Position numbers and translations under genes: made by a program. Below the pieces are notes generated by a model that saw only the letters and a list, made by a program, of their open reading frames with translations, was not told the DNA's origin and did not search any database. 64,000 bases of DNA. Source: Nectonema munidae. Lineage: Eukaryota > Nematomorpha > Nectonematoida > Nectonematidae. The stretch lies in contig JAUIRK010000889.1 of the NCBI GenBank assembly GCA_030549495.1, positions 436,501-500,500 of the forward strand, read 5' to 3'. This document shows positions 10,650 through 22,741 of this stretch, piece by piece; the stretch's first letter is position 1; the number at the start of each line of letters is the position of its first letter.

Positions 10650-12150
10650 CTAAACGAAAATACGTTTAAAAGAAAAATTACAATACTGTAATTACCAAGA
10701 TATAAAGGAAGTACTTACTTTCTTAAAAAGTAAATTCTAAAATCACCCTACCTTTTATAATCAAGAACATAAAATTACAAGAATATCTTATTACATTTTT
10801 GAAATCAGTCGATTCTTTCTCATAACATCTAGGCCCCCTCTGGGAAAATTTATAGCACCCAGAGAAAAAATATTATATATTGTTATGTGCCAAAAAATTA
10901 CCGCCCTCTATAAAAATTTTTGGTCCACCTGCGCTTTTTTGTTTAAAATTCCTGACTACACGTTTGTTAATTTTCGCATTTTTCGTTTCCACGTATACAT
11001 AATGATTTAAAATATAGAAAAAAAATGAGTTAGTGTGACTACAACTAACTAACCAATCATAACAGCCCTACTGTCAAATTCCTGCAATGTTGAATTTTAT
11101 TGTGGGGATCGCAAAAGCATACATAAATGTCATTTAATTAATCTCTATTTTGAAAATTAAAAAAAGAAAATGCCCAATTTTACTAGTTTTGAATGAAGAG
11201 AAAGGAATAGAATACAAACTAATTTTGTTTCCAGAGTTGATTTATATATAAATCAATTCATGTGACACTCTTATATAAAACTCATGTAAAAATCCTTTAT
11301 AACTACTACAATTTAAATACAATTTTTTTAAAATAAAAGCATGATAGTTGAATAAAATGAAAATAATTTTAAAGGGACGAAATATAATTGCAAAAAGGCG
11401 AAAGAGTAGCAAAATAGTATGTAGTTGTAGTTAGACATAAGAGGAGGAGGGGTTGTTTAATTGCGTTGCGAAATGTTACATGGAGAGGGAGGTGTGGGTG
11501 TTGAATAAGGGAGACTAATTGGAAAAGAATTTATGAGAACATTTTTTTTTATCAAGATTACTTAGAATAGTTGGCAATGTTTTCACATTTTGCTTAAAAT
11601 TTTTAATAAAACTTGGTATAAATAATTTTATTTTCATGTAATTTATAGCGTATAACTTAGGGAATGGAATAGCTAATTTATATAAAAATATAAGGTTTGT
11701 AGAATATTTCTTCCAAAAATTTTAAACATTCAATTTCTATTTAAAAAGGCAAAATTTAAATTCACGGCTACATACCTGTCAATTCATAGAGGCTGAAAAA
11801 ATCATTTAGCTCCTAATGAATATCGCATAGGATAGTTGGGTTATCAAATAATCTACTGTTGGATAAATGAGGTTTGACTATATTAGCAACGAGTCTTGTA
11901 ATACAACCCTTTCAATATGGTCTTTAGAAGACAGAGACATTTTTAACCTTACACGAAATACAGAATCTGCTCAACCAAAAATTCCTTTCCTTAAAGATTT
12001 ACAAAAGAGATCATTTTTAGAGCCATGGTATAAAATCTTCACTTGATTAGAGCATGGCATATCTTGCGATAGAAAGGACAACTGTGGCTATCGGTTTCAA
12101 TAACTGGTAAATCACAATAAAGACGGATAAAGGCAGCGATGAGTAGCGAT
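10650..12150 (-). other. Intron sequence of host gene A, left part
   Basis: AT-rich sequence with no gene. A C/G-richer patch at 10830-10930 (GCCCCCTCTGGG, then GCACCCAGAG) resembles the ends seen in many DNA transposons, but I cannot assign it. The 3' end of the hAT copy should lie near the right edge but I could not locate its terminal repeat. Confidence 0.35.
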
Positions 12151-12159
12151 CTATCATAT

Positions 12160-13986
12160 ATGAATGATTCATCTGCTTTGTCTAAACTAGTTTTTCTAAG
12201 TTTGGCTCCGTTGTGGCAAATGCAACTTTCATATCATTGCTCACTTTCAATCTGTTTGGGGATTTAATTTCAATGGAAAGTAGTTTGGAATACGCTTGCC
12301 TCACACTCATATGTAGTGGCAAATCGAATCAGAAGTAGCAGAGCTATCTTTGCAACATCAGCATTGGACCGTCCCATTTCAATCGGTATGAGACATTTCA
12401 GAAAAAAAGATGTTTGCACCTTCTCAATCATTATCAAATCATCTTGAAATAAGAAGTTTTCTGAGGTCAGATTACTAATTGAGATTATAAAAGCGGGGTT
12501 TTGATAAATTGATAGTATTTTTCAAATGTTTGTAGATTAGGAAATTAAGGCGATTATGCTATGTGTTTTATGGAATCTAGGACATCTTTATTGATCAAAA
12601 TCTTATTTTCCTCAACAAATATGTTCTTAAATCGAGCAAAATTTTTCCTGCCTAAGAATGCCATAATTTCAGCTTCATTTCAAAAGATGTCAATTTTTAT
12701 GACAATGGAGTACTGTTTTCTATTTTCCTTAAAGCGCGAGTTTAATGGAAAACATAGATTAAAATATCTTCATTAAAAATAATAGGAATATACGAAAACG
12801 GACATTAGAAAATCTGGTTTGCTTTGCAGAAATTGTAGGATTTCTTCCCATAGCATCGCTTTGATACTTTTCATTTGGAAAGCCAGCCCACGTTTAAAGT
12901 ACATCAAAAGTTTTCCAAATCATTTTCTTTGCATAACACTGAAAACGAACAAGAGTTGAAGGCATTTGTTCAATTAAATACTCTGTTTTAATGACTTCAT
13001 TGAGAACACTTTTCAACCCATTAGGCATGCTTTTCATTATTAAGGCTTGGCGATGAATAGCGCACTGAGTACCAATTATATCTGGAGAAATTGGTAAAGC
13101 AAAAGTCAGTGTACACATAGTGAACATTCTAGCTTAATAACATGTGCTGTATCACATTGTGAAATATTTCTCTTGTAGGTTCTACTGCTAAGAATTTTGT
13201 ATAACAAAAAATTGTAGACCAGGTGCTTTTCACATACATAATGTATGTGCGATCAATCGTTTCATAAAGCTGAATTGCAAAAAAATTAAAAATCGAATTC
13301 CTAATCAATAAAACGACCTCTGATATGTCATCAGACATCCCTTCTATTCGCATTCTAACAGTATCGTTTGACAGGAAGATATGTTTCAACTTTACAAAAA
13401 CTTCTTAGCACATTCAATATGAGACTGTTCTCCTATGTTGTGGGAGTTTTTGATAACAAATATTTTTAAAACTTTTCAAAACATACTTAATATTTTGCAA
13501 AAACATTTCTATGTTATCAAACCTGGATTTGTGTAATTGTTCAGTTTGATGTTTAAAATAGTCAATAGTTATGTTTACCGAACTCTGGTGCTTCACTTCC
13601 AATGCAAGCTTCACTTGATGGGCTTTAAAAAAACGGACACTAATTACTAACACTACAGAACACAAAAGGCTTATGCTCCTCTCTCCCACTAGATGTTAAT
13701 GCAGTAAAACCAATGTCAAGTATGAGTCTTTATATTTCATTTTTTAAACCACTAAGAAAAATGCACATTTACATCTATAAAATCAGAAAAGTAAAAATAG
13801 TTAAACTCAATTCAAAGACTAAATTATTCATTCTTTTAAATGTGATTTATTGGCAAAAATCAGAAATGACCCAATATGGATGCAATATGCTTCGCAAAAC
13901 GATCCCCTCAGTGACCCCTTCTCGGTCCCCACGGAACTGCTTCTCAATCGCATAGGGCATCCCGGACTACAGTTTAAAAACCACTG
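12160..13986 (-). mobile_element. Decayed hAT transposon, ZBED5/FAM200-like transposase
   Basis: The right end is CCACTG at 13981-13986, which reads CAGTGGTTTTTAAACTG on the minus strand, a hAT-type terminus. The minus strand then shows, across shifting frames, KYKDSYLTLVLLH near 13742 and a BED-finger-like block (LLCSVVL...FFKAHQ) near 13640. DYFKHQTEQLHKS, KNSHNIGEQSHIECAKK and LSNDTVRMRIEGMSDDI (near 13375) follow, then FFAIQLYETIDRTY, GTQCAIHRQAL (near 13070), TTYECEASV (near 12310) and SPNRLKVSNDM. This order is that of ZBED5/FAM200/SCAND3-type hAT transposases. Several stops and shifts make it non-functional. It sits inside an intron of host gene A, in the same orientation. Confidence 0.8.
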
Positions 13987-14630
13987 AGCTAGAAGGTAAT
14001 GATGGCATCAGAATTACAAACAATTAAACATTTATAATGTTGGATAATATATGGTGGTGTGTTCATTGGACAACAATTCTTTTATAATAAATTTTAAAAA
14101 TTATAAAAAAAAGTTCACCCCTTCCAAATTTGAGGATGTGCGCTTCTGGTTAAAATTCTGGAGGACGAGGCGGGGGGAGGGTTAAAATTTTAAAAATTTT
14201 AAGTTATGTAGTATTGTATTTGCCGTCTTTATACCTATTTTAATTATTTAAACATTTATCCCTTGAGTTCTGATTAGCAATACTAACTATTATATGATAA
14301 TCTAAATATCTGAAAATTTTGGATTCAATCGACATGATACCAAGAGATAGCTCAACATTTTTTGGCTTGATCTAAAAATAGTAAAAATTATATTGGGTTC
14401 ACACAAATACATCACTTCAAACTGGAGATAAATTGAATAAAAAAAATTAATTTCCAACTTAATTTGACAAATTTTGTTGAAGTTTAAGTATTTCAAAACC
14501 AATGACTTTAAAAATTACAGGTAACACTATTTATATATGGGCTTATCAGCCTATATATTATCGCCCCATTTTAAGTTTTATTATAAGCACAAAGACTCTT
14601 TCCAAATCATAAAGTGTTTTGGACTTTAAT
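13987..14630 (-). other. Intron sequence of host gene A, right part
   Basis: AT-rich, with a C/G patch at 14110-14190 (GAGGACGAGGCGGGGGGAGG) that may be an old transposon end. On the minus strand AATAAA occurs at 14631-14636, so transcripts that do not splice at 14788 could end here. Confidence 0.35.
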
Positions 14631-14788
14631 TTTATTGAAGTTGTTTTTCATTTCGGTTGTGCTATGGATTGATTAGCAAAATTTAAATTTAGTTACAAGA
14701 AGCTGACTTCATTTTAAAGAAAAGCTCACAGAGATCAAATCTAAATGTCTAACAAACACAAAATGTATATACACGAAGTTAAACATAC

Positions 14789-16952
14789 TTTGACTTGAGA
14801 CTCTGAATTGTTAGTTTGGAAGCTAGTTCGTTTTCATAGATGATAGAAGCCATTTTTTCTTCATTTTTTTTATCCATGATCTGATTGGCTACTTTAGCTG
14901 AAGATTGCGGCCAATTAAACAAAGGTGTATTTTCGTAGTCTCTTGAATCATTTTCGTCTTGTGCACAGAAACTGCCACCCAAATTTGCGATAGAAGTGTC
15001 TGCGTAATGAAGAGGAGTATTATCTTTACCGGTTGAAACAAGGGCAGAAGCGTACGGCGAAATATTTTTGCAAGATTCGATTCTTTCACAAAACACATCA
15101 TCGCTTTTTTGTGAACAACAACACTTTTGGTTGTCAAAATCGTCAATCACCATCTTGTTTTCGTAGCAAACGACACTTTCTTTATGATGATTGGCCAGAT
15201 GTGGTTCAGGAGGGTTTTGATTGGCAGTGCTACCAATCACCAAAGATAACTCTTTTATGAGGTTGTCTTTGAGCTTTTGGCAATTTTGAGGACTGGGGGT
15301 TGAGAGCACATCATTAGAGTACTGGTGACATTGCAGAGATTTTCCTGTCACATCGTCTTGAGGGAGTAGCGTTTTATGGGAGATTTCTTTCTTGTTGGTA
15401 AGCGCATTATTGTTGTTGTTTTGATTTTTTTTAGCATGTGAAAAAAAGAAGTTGCTTAGAAAAGGTTTTTTCTCTTTTTTTGTAGAAGCCTTTTTTTCGA
15501 TGAAAGAATTTGTGAGTGAGATGCAATCCTTCTTGTCGGGAACCGAAGTTTGTTGAAAGTTGCTGGACGCGCCGCTGCTGTATATCGCACTATTTTGCCT
15601 ACGAATCGAAGTATTTCGTGGAAAAATGTTTTTGAATGCCTTACTTACTTTATGATGGTGCGAAATGATATTATTATTGTTGTTGCAATTGACATTACTA
15701 GTGGTGGTGTGAATCGTGGAAGATGGCTTATTCAAAACTTTGCTTAAAAAAGACGGAAATTTACGAGTGCTTCCGAGTGCATTTCTTTTTACAACGCACA
15801 ACTTAGCTTTATCATCATCACTACTGCAATTTTTATCAGTTTTACAAGTTGAGGATAAGGAAACTTGTTCTCGCGTACTCAGTTCTTCTGAATCTGCAGC
15901 ATTTGTCGTTTCTGAACAAAAAGACTCGTTGAGCGTTATTCCACATATCTTCATGTTCGGACTTCTCTTCAAGCCTCCAATAACCTGCTTTTCTTCTCGA
16001 CTCTGACTCTTAGTCTCAACTTCGTTCAACAAAGCACTCCCAGGCACTAACACATTTGTAGGAAATGACGCAATAGCCTTTGGCACTTCCACATTTAAGT
16101 CTTCTTCCCTACTTTTCTCAAACTTGGAAGTTTTTAGACAGATTAGAGAGTTTTCATAAATTATTTTCGCTTCTCCGCCAATCGACCTCTCTTGACTGCT
16201 TTTCATTGAACCGATAGCCTTGTTCGTAGAGAGGGAGTCTGAATTCTGAGATAAAATTCGTTGCCATTCCTGCTCAAATTCTTCTTGTCTCTTTGCATGT
16301 GGGTAGATGGGTCTCGCATCACTCTTTCCAAGCCCGCCAAGCTTTAGTAAGGAGTCCATCAGTTCGCTATTCTCCAACGAATCCAAATATCTTTCTCGTT
16401 CTTCCTTTTTTGTGGGCGTAAGATTTTTATTCACTCCCAAAAGAACTTCTCGATCAAGCGAGCTTCTTTGAGTGATTGTTTCGTTTGAAACAATGGATAG
16501 ACTGGGGCCCCAATCTTTATCACGCATTTTCACTTTGTTTGAAGTAGGCTCGCACTCATCAACCCCTAAGAAGTCCTCAATGCTACACTGACTAGATTTG
16601 TCAAGGCCTCTGCCACTAATGTTTCCCATTTTTTCACTAATCTTCAAGTTGCTATTTTGTGATTGACATTGACAGTAGTTGCAAAGCGGTTTGGCAACAC
16701 TTTCTTGAGGAAAATTTTTAGCCTGGCTCTTTTCTAAAAGCAATGAATTGGGTGGACTTGAATTGTTCGCTTTAAAAGAAACACCATATTGCTCGGATTT
16801 GGTTTGAGTAAAGGAAGAATTTTTGTTATTGTTAGTGTTGTCGCAGGTAAGTAAAGAGTCTTTAAATCCATCGCTTTTTACTTTCAATTGATGTTCCTTG
16901 AGTATATCTCTAAGTCTGCGATATTTTGAAGTCATTAAAGAAAAAGAATTTC
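14789..16952 (-). CDS. Host gene A, long exon: disordered protein with YxN motifs
   Basis: A reading frame is open from the ATG at 16935; a TAA lies at 14779. A strong donor (AA|GTATGT) at 14788 lies just before that stop and is in phase with the exon at 10649. The protein would then be 872 residues over three exons. This exon gives 715: Ser/Asn/Lys-rich, low complexity (Asn runs near 418 and 508), no signal peptide or membrane segment. It has five YxN motifs, at Tyr 260 (IIYEN), 539 (QYSN), 591 (CYEN), 667 (DYEN) and 700 (IIYEN). Phosphorylated YxN is the known Grb2 SH2 ligand, so a docking or adaptor role in tyrosine-kinase signalling is inferred. A possible acceptor (TTTATAG) just upstream of the ATG, near 16953, means earlier exons may exist. 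An unspliced form ending KSKYV is also possible. Confidence 0.7.
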
Positions 16953-18079
16953 TATAAATATTAAAAAGAATTTAGCATGGCAATAAATATTGAAAAAAGA
17001 ACAAAGATTATGAATATATATTTTATAAAATAATAAAATATGCAACCGATTTATTTCAATAAATAGAGACTATATCAATCAAAATGATAAACGAATGAAT
17101 TGAACAAAATTTTATTAAAGTGTCACTTATTTATTAATATATTGAAACCAGGGGCTACACATCCTTAAATTTATTGAGGGCGGGGACAAACTTTTTTTTT
17201 TATAATTTTTAAAATTTATTTTAAAAGAATTCGTGTCTGAAACTCAACCGTAAAACAAGTAAATTAATATGGAATGTCTAATCATAAGTCAAACAAATCT
17301 TTTAATGATATAAAATCGAAAAAATTCAAAATTATTGGTTAAGCAAAAGGTTTTTTTTACCCCTGAGTAATTTTTTTTAAGGATAAATGATAAAACTCCA
17401 ACATTTTAGTGGCAAAAGTTATGTGCCTGACAAAAGTAACTTTATTCAAAAAATTTCTCATCCTGAATTAAATTATCCGGTCAAAGTTTTATCTCTTTCA
17501 AAAGACAAAACTGAACTTTTAGTTTCAAAAAATACTTGTTAGATCACGAAGTTTGCAAAACATATTTTCGTCAAAGGAATTTAATTCTGTTAAAGCACGC
17601 TTTGCTTTTGCAATGACTAGAGAATTTAAAATTTTACACAAAAATTGTCAAGTTATTGTTTTTGTATAGTAAAAATTGGCCTAAAAAATATCCATAATTT
17701 TTGTGGAAAAAAACTTTTTTTTTGAAAACTAGTAAGATTTTATGAACAAAAAGACATTTTTAACACACAAAAAATAAATTCTGAAACACAATAATTACTT
17801 CTTAAAGTATAAATCAATGATATATAATTTTATACATAATTATTATTGTAGCAAAATTTTAATATTTTTGTTTTTTTATTCTTATTTATCTCTTAATTAT
17901 ATATTATTGATAAGGTTTTGAGGTCATTGTTATGCTTGTGTAAGTGTTTGTTTGTTAAATACATTTTACTAATTAAAAACAAACCTCATGAAAATATGTA
18001 TTTTTTTATTGAAAAATAAATCGATACAAAAATTTGTTAAATTTTTAAAGCAAATTGTAAAATTTTTTACAATATAGAT
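16953..18079. other. AT-rich region, upstream side of host gene A
   Basis: No gene is seen. CAGGGGCTACACATC at 17150 followed by GAGGGCGGGGACAAA resembles a DNA-transposon terminus but has no partner. The promoter or 5' exons of host gene A would be expected here; I could not pick any out with confidence. Confidence 0.3.
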
Positions 18080-18944
18080 TCTGCATAATTTCAGGTTTTA
18101 GATACTCGATTTTATTTTTCTTGAAATCTGTACTTCATTTCTCCTATAAATTATGTGGTTTCTAATTTTACGCTTCATTCTAAACTGGTCCTTTCACCAC
18201 AAATTCATTTTGTGCAATCTATGTTTGAAAAAACCTTTTTCAGAGAGCTCAGAATTTAAACTATTTTAGAGCTTTTCTATTGAAGAGAATCTTTTCGTTG
18301 ATTTTTGGGTTTTTTTAATCAATATCATGTGTTGTATTACCAGTGTCATGAACAGATATCACTCTGGATATTTTATAACCAATACTTTTTCAAATGTCAT
18401 TTTCTTCATGAAATCATTCATAATCCTCTTTTTAATACAAAAAGTTTTCCACTTTTATCATCATCTAAAAGACTCCCTCTTTCATGACGAAAGATATATC
18501 TTCACCCAATGGTACCTGACATCGTTATAGTAACTCTTACTGTTTGAAAATTTTCACATTACTTTTTAGTAGGTTGATGATTGAAATATTGACTAATAAA
18601 ATAAAGGTTTAAAGATTTTTAATTCACAAGGGAGGAGCTTCTTCTTCATGGTCAAGATGTTTTTTCAAATTGTCAATACTAAATTTTTACACCATTTACT
18701 AGTTCATTGGAAAAAAGTGCATCTTCCGTCTAGATAAGTTACATACTTGTTTCTTAAAACTATATAGCTCCTCAAAGGACTACTACATTGACAATATAAA
18801 CGCATTTTATTAAACGAGATACAATTTTATTTTTCTTATGATCATGCGTTCTCTTTCAAAGTGCCTTACGTTTCCTTCATACACAAATATTTGTACTATA
18901 ATAAATTATGATCGTGAGAAAAACTTGATAAATCATTTTTTTGG
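18080..18944 (+). mobile_element. Unclassified satellite-bearing element, copy I core
   Basis: This stretch aligns by eye with the core of the copies at 62.0-63.0 kb (plus) and 36.4-35.45 kb (minus). Shared landmarks in order are AGATATCACTCTGGATATTT (compare AGATGATATTCAGCCTGAAT), CATGAAATCATTCATAATCC (compare GATGAAATCATTCGTGATGT) and GTTCATTGGAAAAAAGTGCA (compare ATTCATTGGAACATGGCAGA). The core leads directly into satellite A in all three copies. I find no convincing coding domain. Satellite B is not visible on its left side, so the copy is probably truncated. Confidence 0.6.
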
Positions 18945-19640
18945 GAAAAAATGATTTTTATGAATTCGATTGACATTTTCACCCATTTTTTAGACTGTAA
19001 TGGCCAAATAGGAATAAAGAAATAAAAAACATGAACGATATTGTATTAAAAAATTATTTTAAATTTAAAGGATATTTTAAGTGGGTATTTTATCCTAAAT
19101 CAAAATTTTAATAATGATTATATTTTTTTGAAAAAATTGAGTTTTTTCAGAATTTATTTTTTCCGAAATGTCAAACGATTCATAATTCCACAAATTTTTG
19201 CACCCTAATTGGGAAAACTAAGCCTTGAAATGAAATATATATTTAAAATATGAAAGTATGTTTATGAGATAATTTTCTCTTTGCACTTAGACACATTTTT
19301 TCAATGATAAAAACTTAGCCAAAAAATGTTATCAGGATGGTCAATTTAGTTTAAAATTGTAAATAAATGTTTTTGAATTTTTAGACGAAATTAGCAAATT
19401 TGATTGAAATTTTCACATTCTAATTACGAAAACGGAGTCCAAAAATGAAATCAGCATGGAGAACTAGTGTAAAAAAATATTGTTTACTGAGAATATAAAT
19501 AATCTAGGAAATAAGTTTTGCCTTCAACCACAAATATGATCGACATTTTTACACTCTAATTGCAAAAAATGAGTGGAGAAATGAAATCTGCTCGTTCGAT
19601 TTATTTATAATCCGAATACAACCAAGGTCACATAACTCTT
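18945..19640 (+). repeat. Satellite A array, copy I left block
   Basis: Diverged tandem monomers of about 152 bp. Recurrent pieces are AATGAAATCAGCATGG, TTGATTGAAATTTTCACA and CTAATTGCAAAA. The first monomer after the core contains ACTGTAATGGCCAAATA, which matches ACTGCATTGGCCAAAAT at the same place in the copy at 63.0 kb. The array is interrupted by a piggyBac and resumes near 21190. Confidence 0.65.
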
Positions 19641-19997
19641 TTTTATTCAAAAAATACATGATTCCATGTTTTGAGGACATCATGAATGTCATTTAAATCC
19701 CATTATTTGATAATATTATTTTATTTCATAACGCATAAACATTGGAAAATTATTTGAAAGTATACTCACAAAGATGGATTGGATTGTTGCACTGAGGCAA
19801 CATCATTTTGCTCACTCATTAGAACCAGAGGTTATTATCAATGATTACAGCTGTCGTCATCTTTAGGCGACACTGGGATTTATCGCGTTTTTCACAAACG
19901 ATCTTCACTATATTTCTATATTCACAAACTTGCTTTTTTCATCGTTTTCTCAGGTATTTATGTTTTTTTTTCAAGTTTTGTTTTGTTTTTGATTCAA

Positions 19998-21170
19998 TGT
20001 CTAATTTGGAGGAGATTTATCGAAAATTGAAAAAAAAGAAGCATGCACGTGATCATGATCTAATTTTTTCCAATTATATTTCTCAGTGGATACGTCAAGT
20101 GTAGAAGCCGTAAAACGTATTGGGAAATGGCAACTGACACACACACAACATAAGCGCAATGTCTAGAAACAGATTCGATGAAATATTCAAGTATATTTAC
20201 TTTTATGATCCTGATCTGAGTGATCCAAACGATAAATGCGCGAAAATACGTTCAATTATTGAAATGTTGAATAAAAAATTGATTGAAAATCGTCCAAACG
20301 TAAAAGAAGTTGACGTTGATGCAGGTTTGGATATAAGGTATGGGCATGAACTCTTTTGACGGATATCTTATCACTTTCAAAAATACCAAGGTTCAAATGA
20401 GCAAAGTAACGTTTATAAAAAATTTTGGTGTAGGATCTGGAATGGTTCTTGAACTTTTAGAAAGACTTCCAAAATATCAGACGTACCATATATACTTAGA
20501 TAATTATTTTACATCCTTGAAGAGTTATCTTTGAGAAGCTTTTTTGTAACAGGCACTTTTCGTTCTGATTCTGATAGACTATTAGTCATGGTGCACATTA
20601 GGAAAAACTAATAGTGATAATGAGATGGAAGGATAATGGTTAAGTAAAATTGAGTCAAACTGCGTTGGAGGCAAAAAGATAGAAAAATAATAGATATTAA
20701 CGTTCCATATCATCAACTATAATAGAGGCATGGGTGGAACAGATTTGCAAAATCATACATTATCCTGTAATCGTCCCAGCATTAGATCTAAAAAATCGTG
20801 GTTTCCTTTAGCTATTTTTTTTATCCAATCTTCTATGTTTAACTCTTATATTCTACAAAAAGTTAGAAGCAAAGATGATAAAAGAAGTTTTCTTTGTTTT
20901 ACTTGAACAGGAGTTCAAACATACGTTCAATGCTTTGGAAAAAGCTTCAAGATTCAAAAGAAAGAACGGTTATCTTTTAACAAAAAAATTGTTAAAGAAA
21001 TCAAAAATGATCAGATAGATCATTTTATTGTCAGTAAAGAAAAGATAAGATGTGCTTATTGCCATGTTCAAATCGCAAAGCATACATGTTAAATGTAACA
21101 TTGCCTTGCAGTTAAAATGTTTCACTGTTTTTCACAATTGATAAAATTGCATTTTTTTAAATAAATATTT
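19998..21170 (+). mobile_element. piggyBac transposon remnant inside satellite A
   Basis: In plus-strand frames it shows MSNLEEIYRKLKKKKHARD (19998), then SRNRFDEIFKYIYF (20161) and DKCAKIRSIIEMLNKK. YHIYLDNYFTSLKSY (near 20490, the catalytic DN-x-FTS block), GTFRSDSDRLL, YNRGMGGTDLQNH (near 20725), RSKKSWFPLAIFF and SYILQKVR follow, then a C-terminal CAYCHVQIAKHTC near 21055. These follow the standard piggyBac (DDE_Tnp_1_7) order. Multiple breaks make it dead. It splits satellite A of copy I (left block to 19640, right block from 21190), so it inserted after that array existed. The 5' non-coding part probably covers 19650-19997. I did not find clear TTAA-flanked termini. Confidence 0.75.
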
Positions 21171-21189
21171 TTCTTTTCTCATTCACAGT

Positions 21190-21990
21190 GTCATCTTCAT
21201 CAGTGACACTTCATTTTTGGATCCAAAACAATTTTTTTACTCCATTTGGGATTTTATGTTATTTTCTAACATTTTTAAGTTGTTATAAGAAAAATTCTGG
21301 AAAATTAGCTTTCTAAAAAAATGGGTTCATACGGGAGAATATATTTCATTTAAAATGTGGATAAATGTTTTTGGACACACATTCTCAGGCGTAAGCTGCA
21401 AATACTTTTAGACATTTCCAAATCACATTTGCTAAAACTGAGTTCAAAAATCACATTGGTGTATTTTTTATTTGAATAATATTCATACATATAAATTTTA
21501 AGCGTAAACCACACATTTTATTGCCACTTTCACAATTTTTCACACCCTAATTATTAAAATTGAGTACTAAAATGAAGTCAGCATCGTCGATTTGGTATAA
21601 AAAAATTATATTATTTAAAATTCGTCTTGGAGGAAAATTTGAGACGTAAACCGCAGAATTGAATTTTACTTTTAGACATTTTTGACACCCTATATGCAAA
21701 AATTGAGTACAGAAATGAAATCAGCATGATTGATTTAGTATAAGAATATATATATTATTTAAAATTTGAATAATATTTTTGGACACAATTTTTAGACGAA
21801 AAAGCAAATTTGATTGAAACTTTCATAAGTTTTCATACCCTAATAGTGAAAACTAAGTCGAGAAATGAAATCAACATGGTCGATTTGGTATAAAAAAATT
21901 AATTTTATCTATAATTTGAATGAATGTTTTCGTAAGCAATTTTAGCATCAATCACAATTTTAATTTACATTTGCTACAAAGTTGCCTTGT
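21190..21990 (+). repeat. Satellite A array, copy I right block
   Basis: Continues satellite A in the same orientation as 18945-19640. AATGAAGTCAGCATCGTCGA, GAGACGTAAACCGCAG, AATGAAATCAGCATGATTGA and AATCAACATGGTCGATTTGG recur at roughly 150-bp spacing. Confidence 0.7.
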
Positions 21991-22176
21991 TTATTGGGAA
22001 AGTATGTATATATATAAGTGTTGTGTTCCAATATATATACTTGAACCCCTCGTTTTCGCCATCCGCTAACTTAAAAACTGAACTTACTGCTAAAATAGAC
22101 AATTCGTCTCACAAGATTAAGAAAAAGATGTTTTATATATAATTGAGCTACTGCAAGTATTTTAAAGATTCTTGAA

Positions 22177-22440
22177 ATGCCATGCCTTCTAAAGAATTTA
22201 TCACAGCCGACAAATACCAAAAAACCTTTGGAGAACTTACTGGCAAAGAATTGATTGAATGATTAAGAACTGCACTCAACGACTCAGATAATGATGACTT
22301 AATACCTGAAATCCAAAGCTAGCCAGCCATGAAAGATGTATGAAGGATATTTTATCATTATTAGTACATTTAGATAAAAGAATTAATGTTATTGCTACTT
22401 CAAACTGGAAACAAAAAATATTTTAGATTTGTTTGCAAGT
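22177..22440 (+). mobile_element. Small broken reading frame, possibly transposon-derived
   Basis: ATG at 22177 opens MPSKEFITADKYQKTFGELT; the frame breaks after GKELIE but continues as LRTALNDSDNDDLIPEIQS and then, after further stops, LVHLDKRINVIATSNWKQK in a shifted frame. The hydrophilic, coiled-coil-like composition recalls LINE or transposon accessory ORFs. I do not recognise the family. Confidence 0.3.
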
Positions 22441-22741
22441 TTTAACTTCTATAGATAATGTAACTTGAAGTAAACTTTAGCATGGTCTTTTTTTAAACTA
22501 GAAAATTAAATCCCGCATTTTACCACCACCCTCGATACAACGAGGGCGCACTAATTTTGTTGAAAAAATGTACATTTAAGTTGGGTTGACAGTTTTGACA
22601 TGAGAGGGTCATTCAACTATCGTGAAAATATATCAAAAGATGCAGCTAACGATTTTAGGAAAAGTAACCAAATTTGAAGGGATATGATTCAGCCAATTTT
22701 GTAAAATAGAAAGTTAAGTTGAGAGTCGGAGTGGGTCTAAA

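Noticed and set aside
9598-13986. A single 4.4-kb hAT element from the end at 9598 to the end at 13986
   Set aside because: The flanking 8-bp sequences do not match and a well-supported host exon lies in between.
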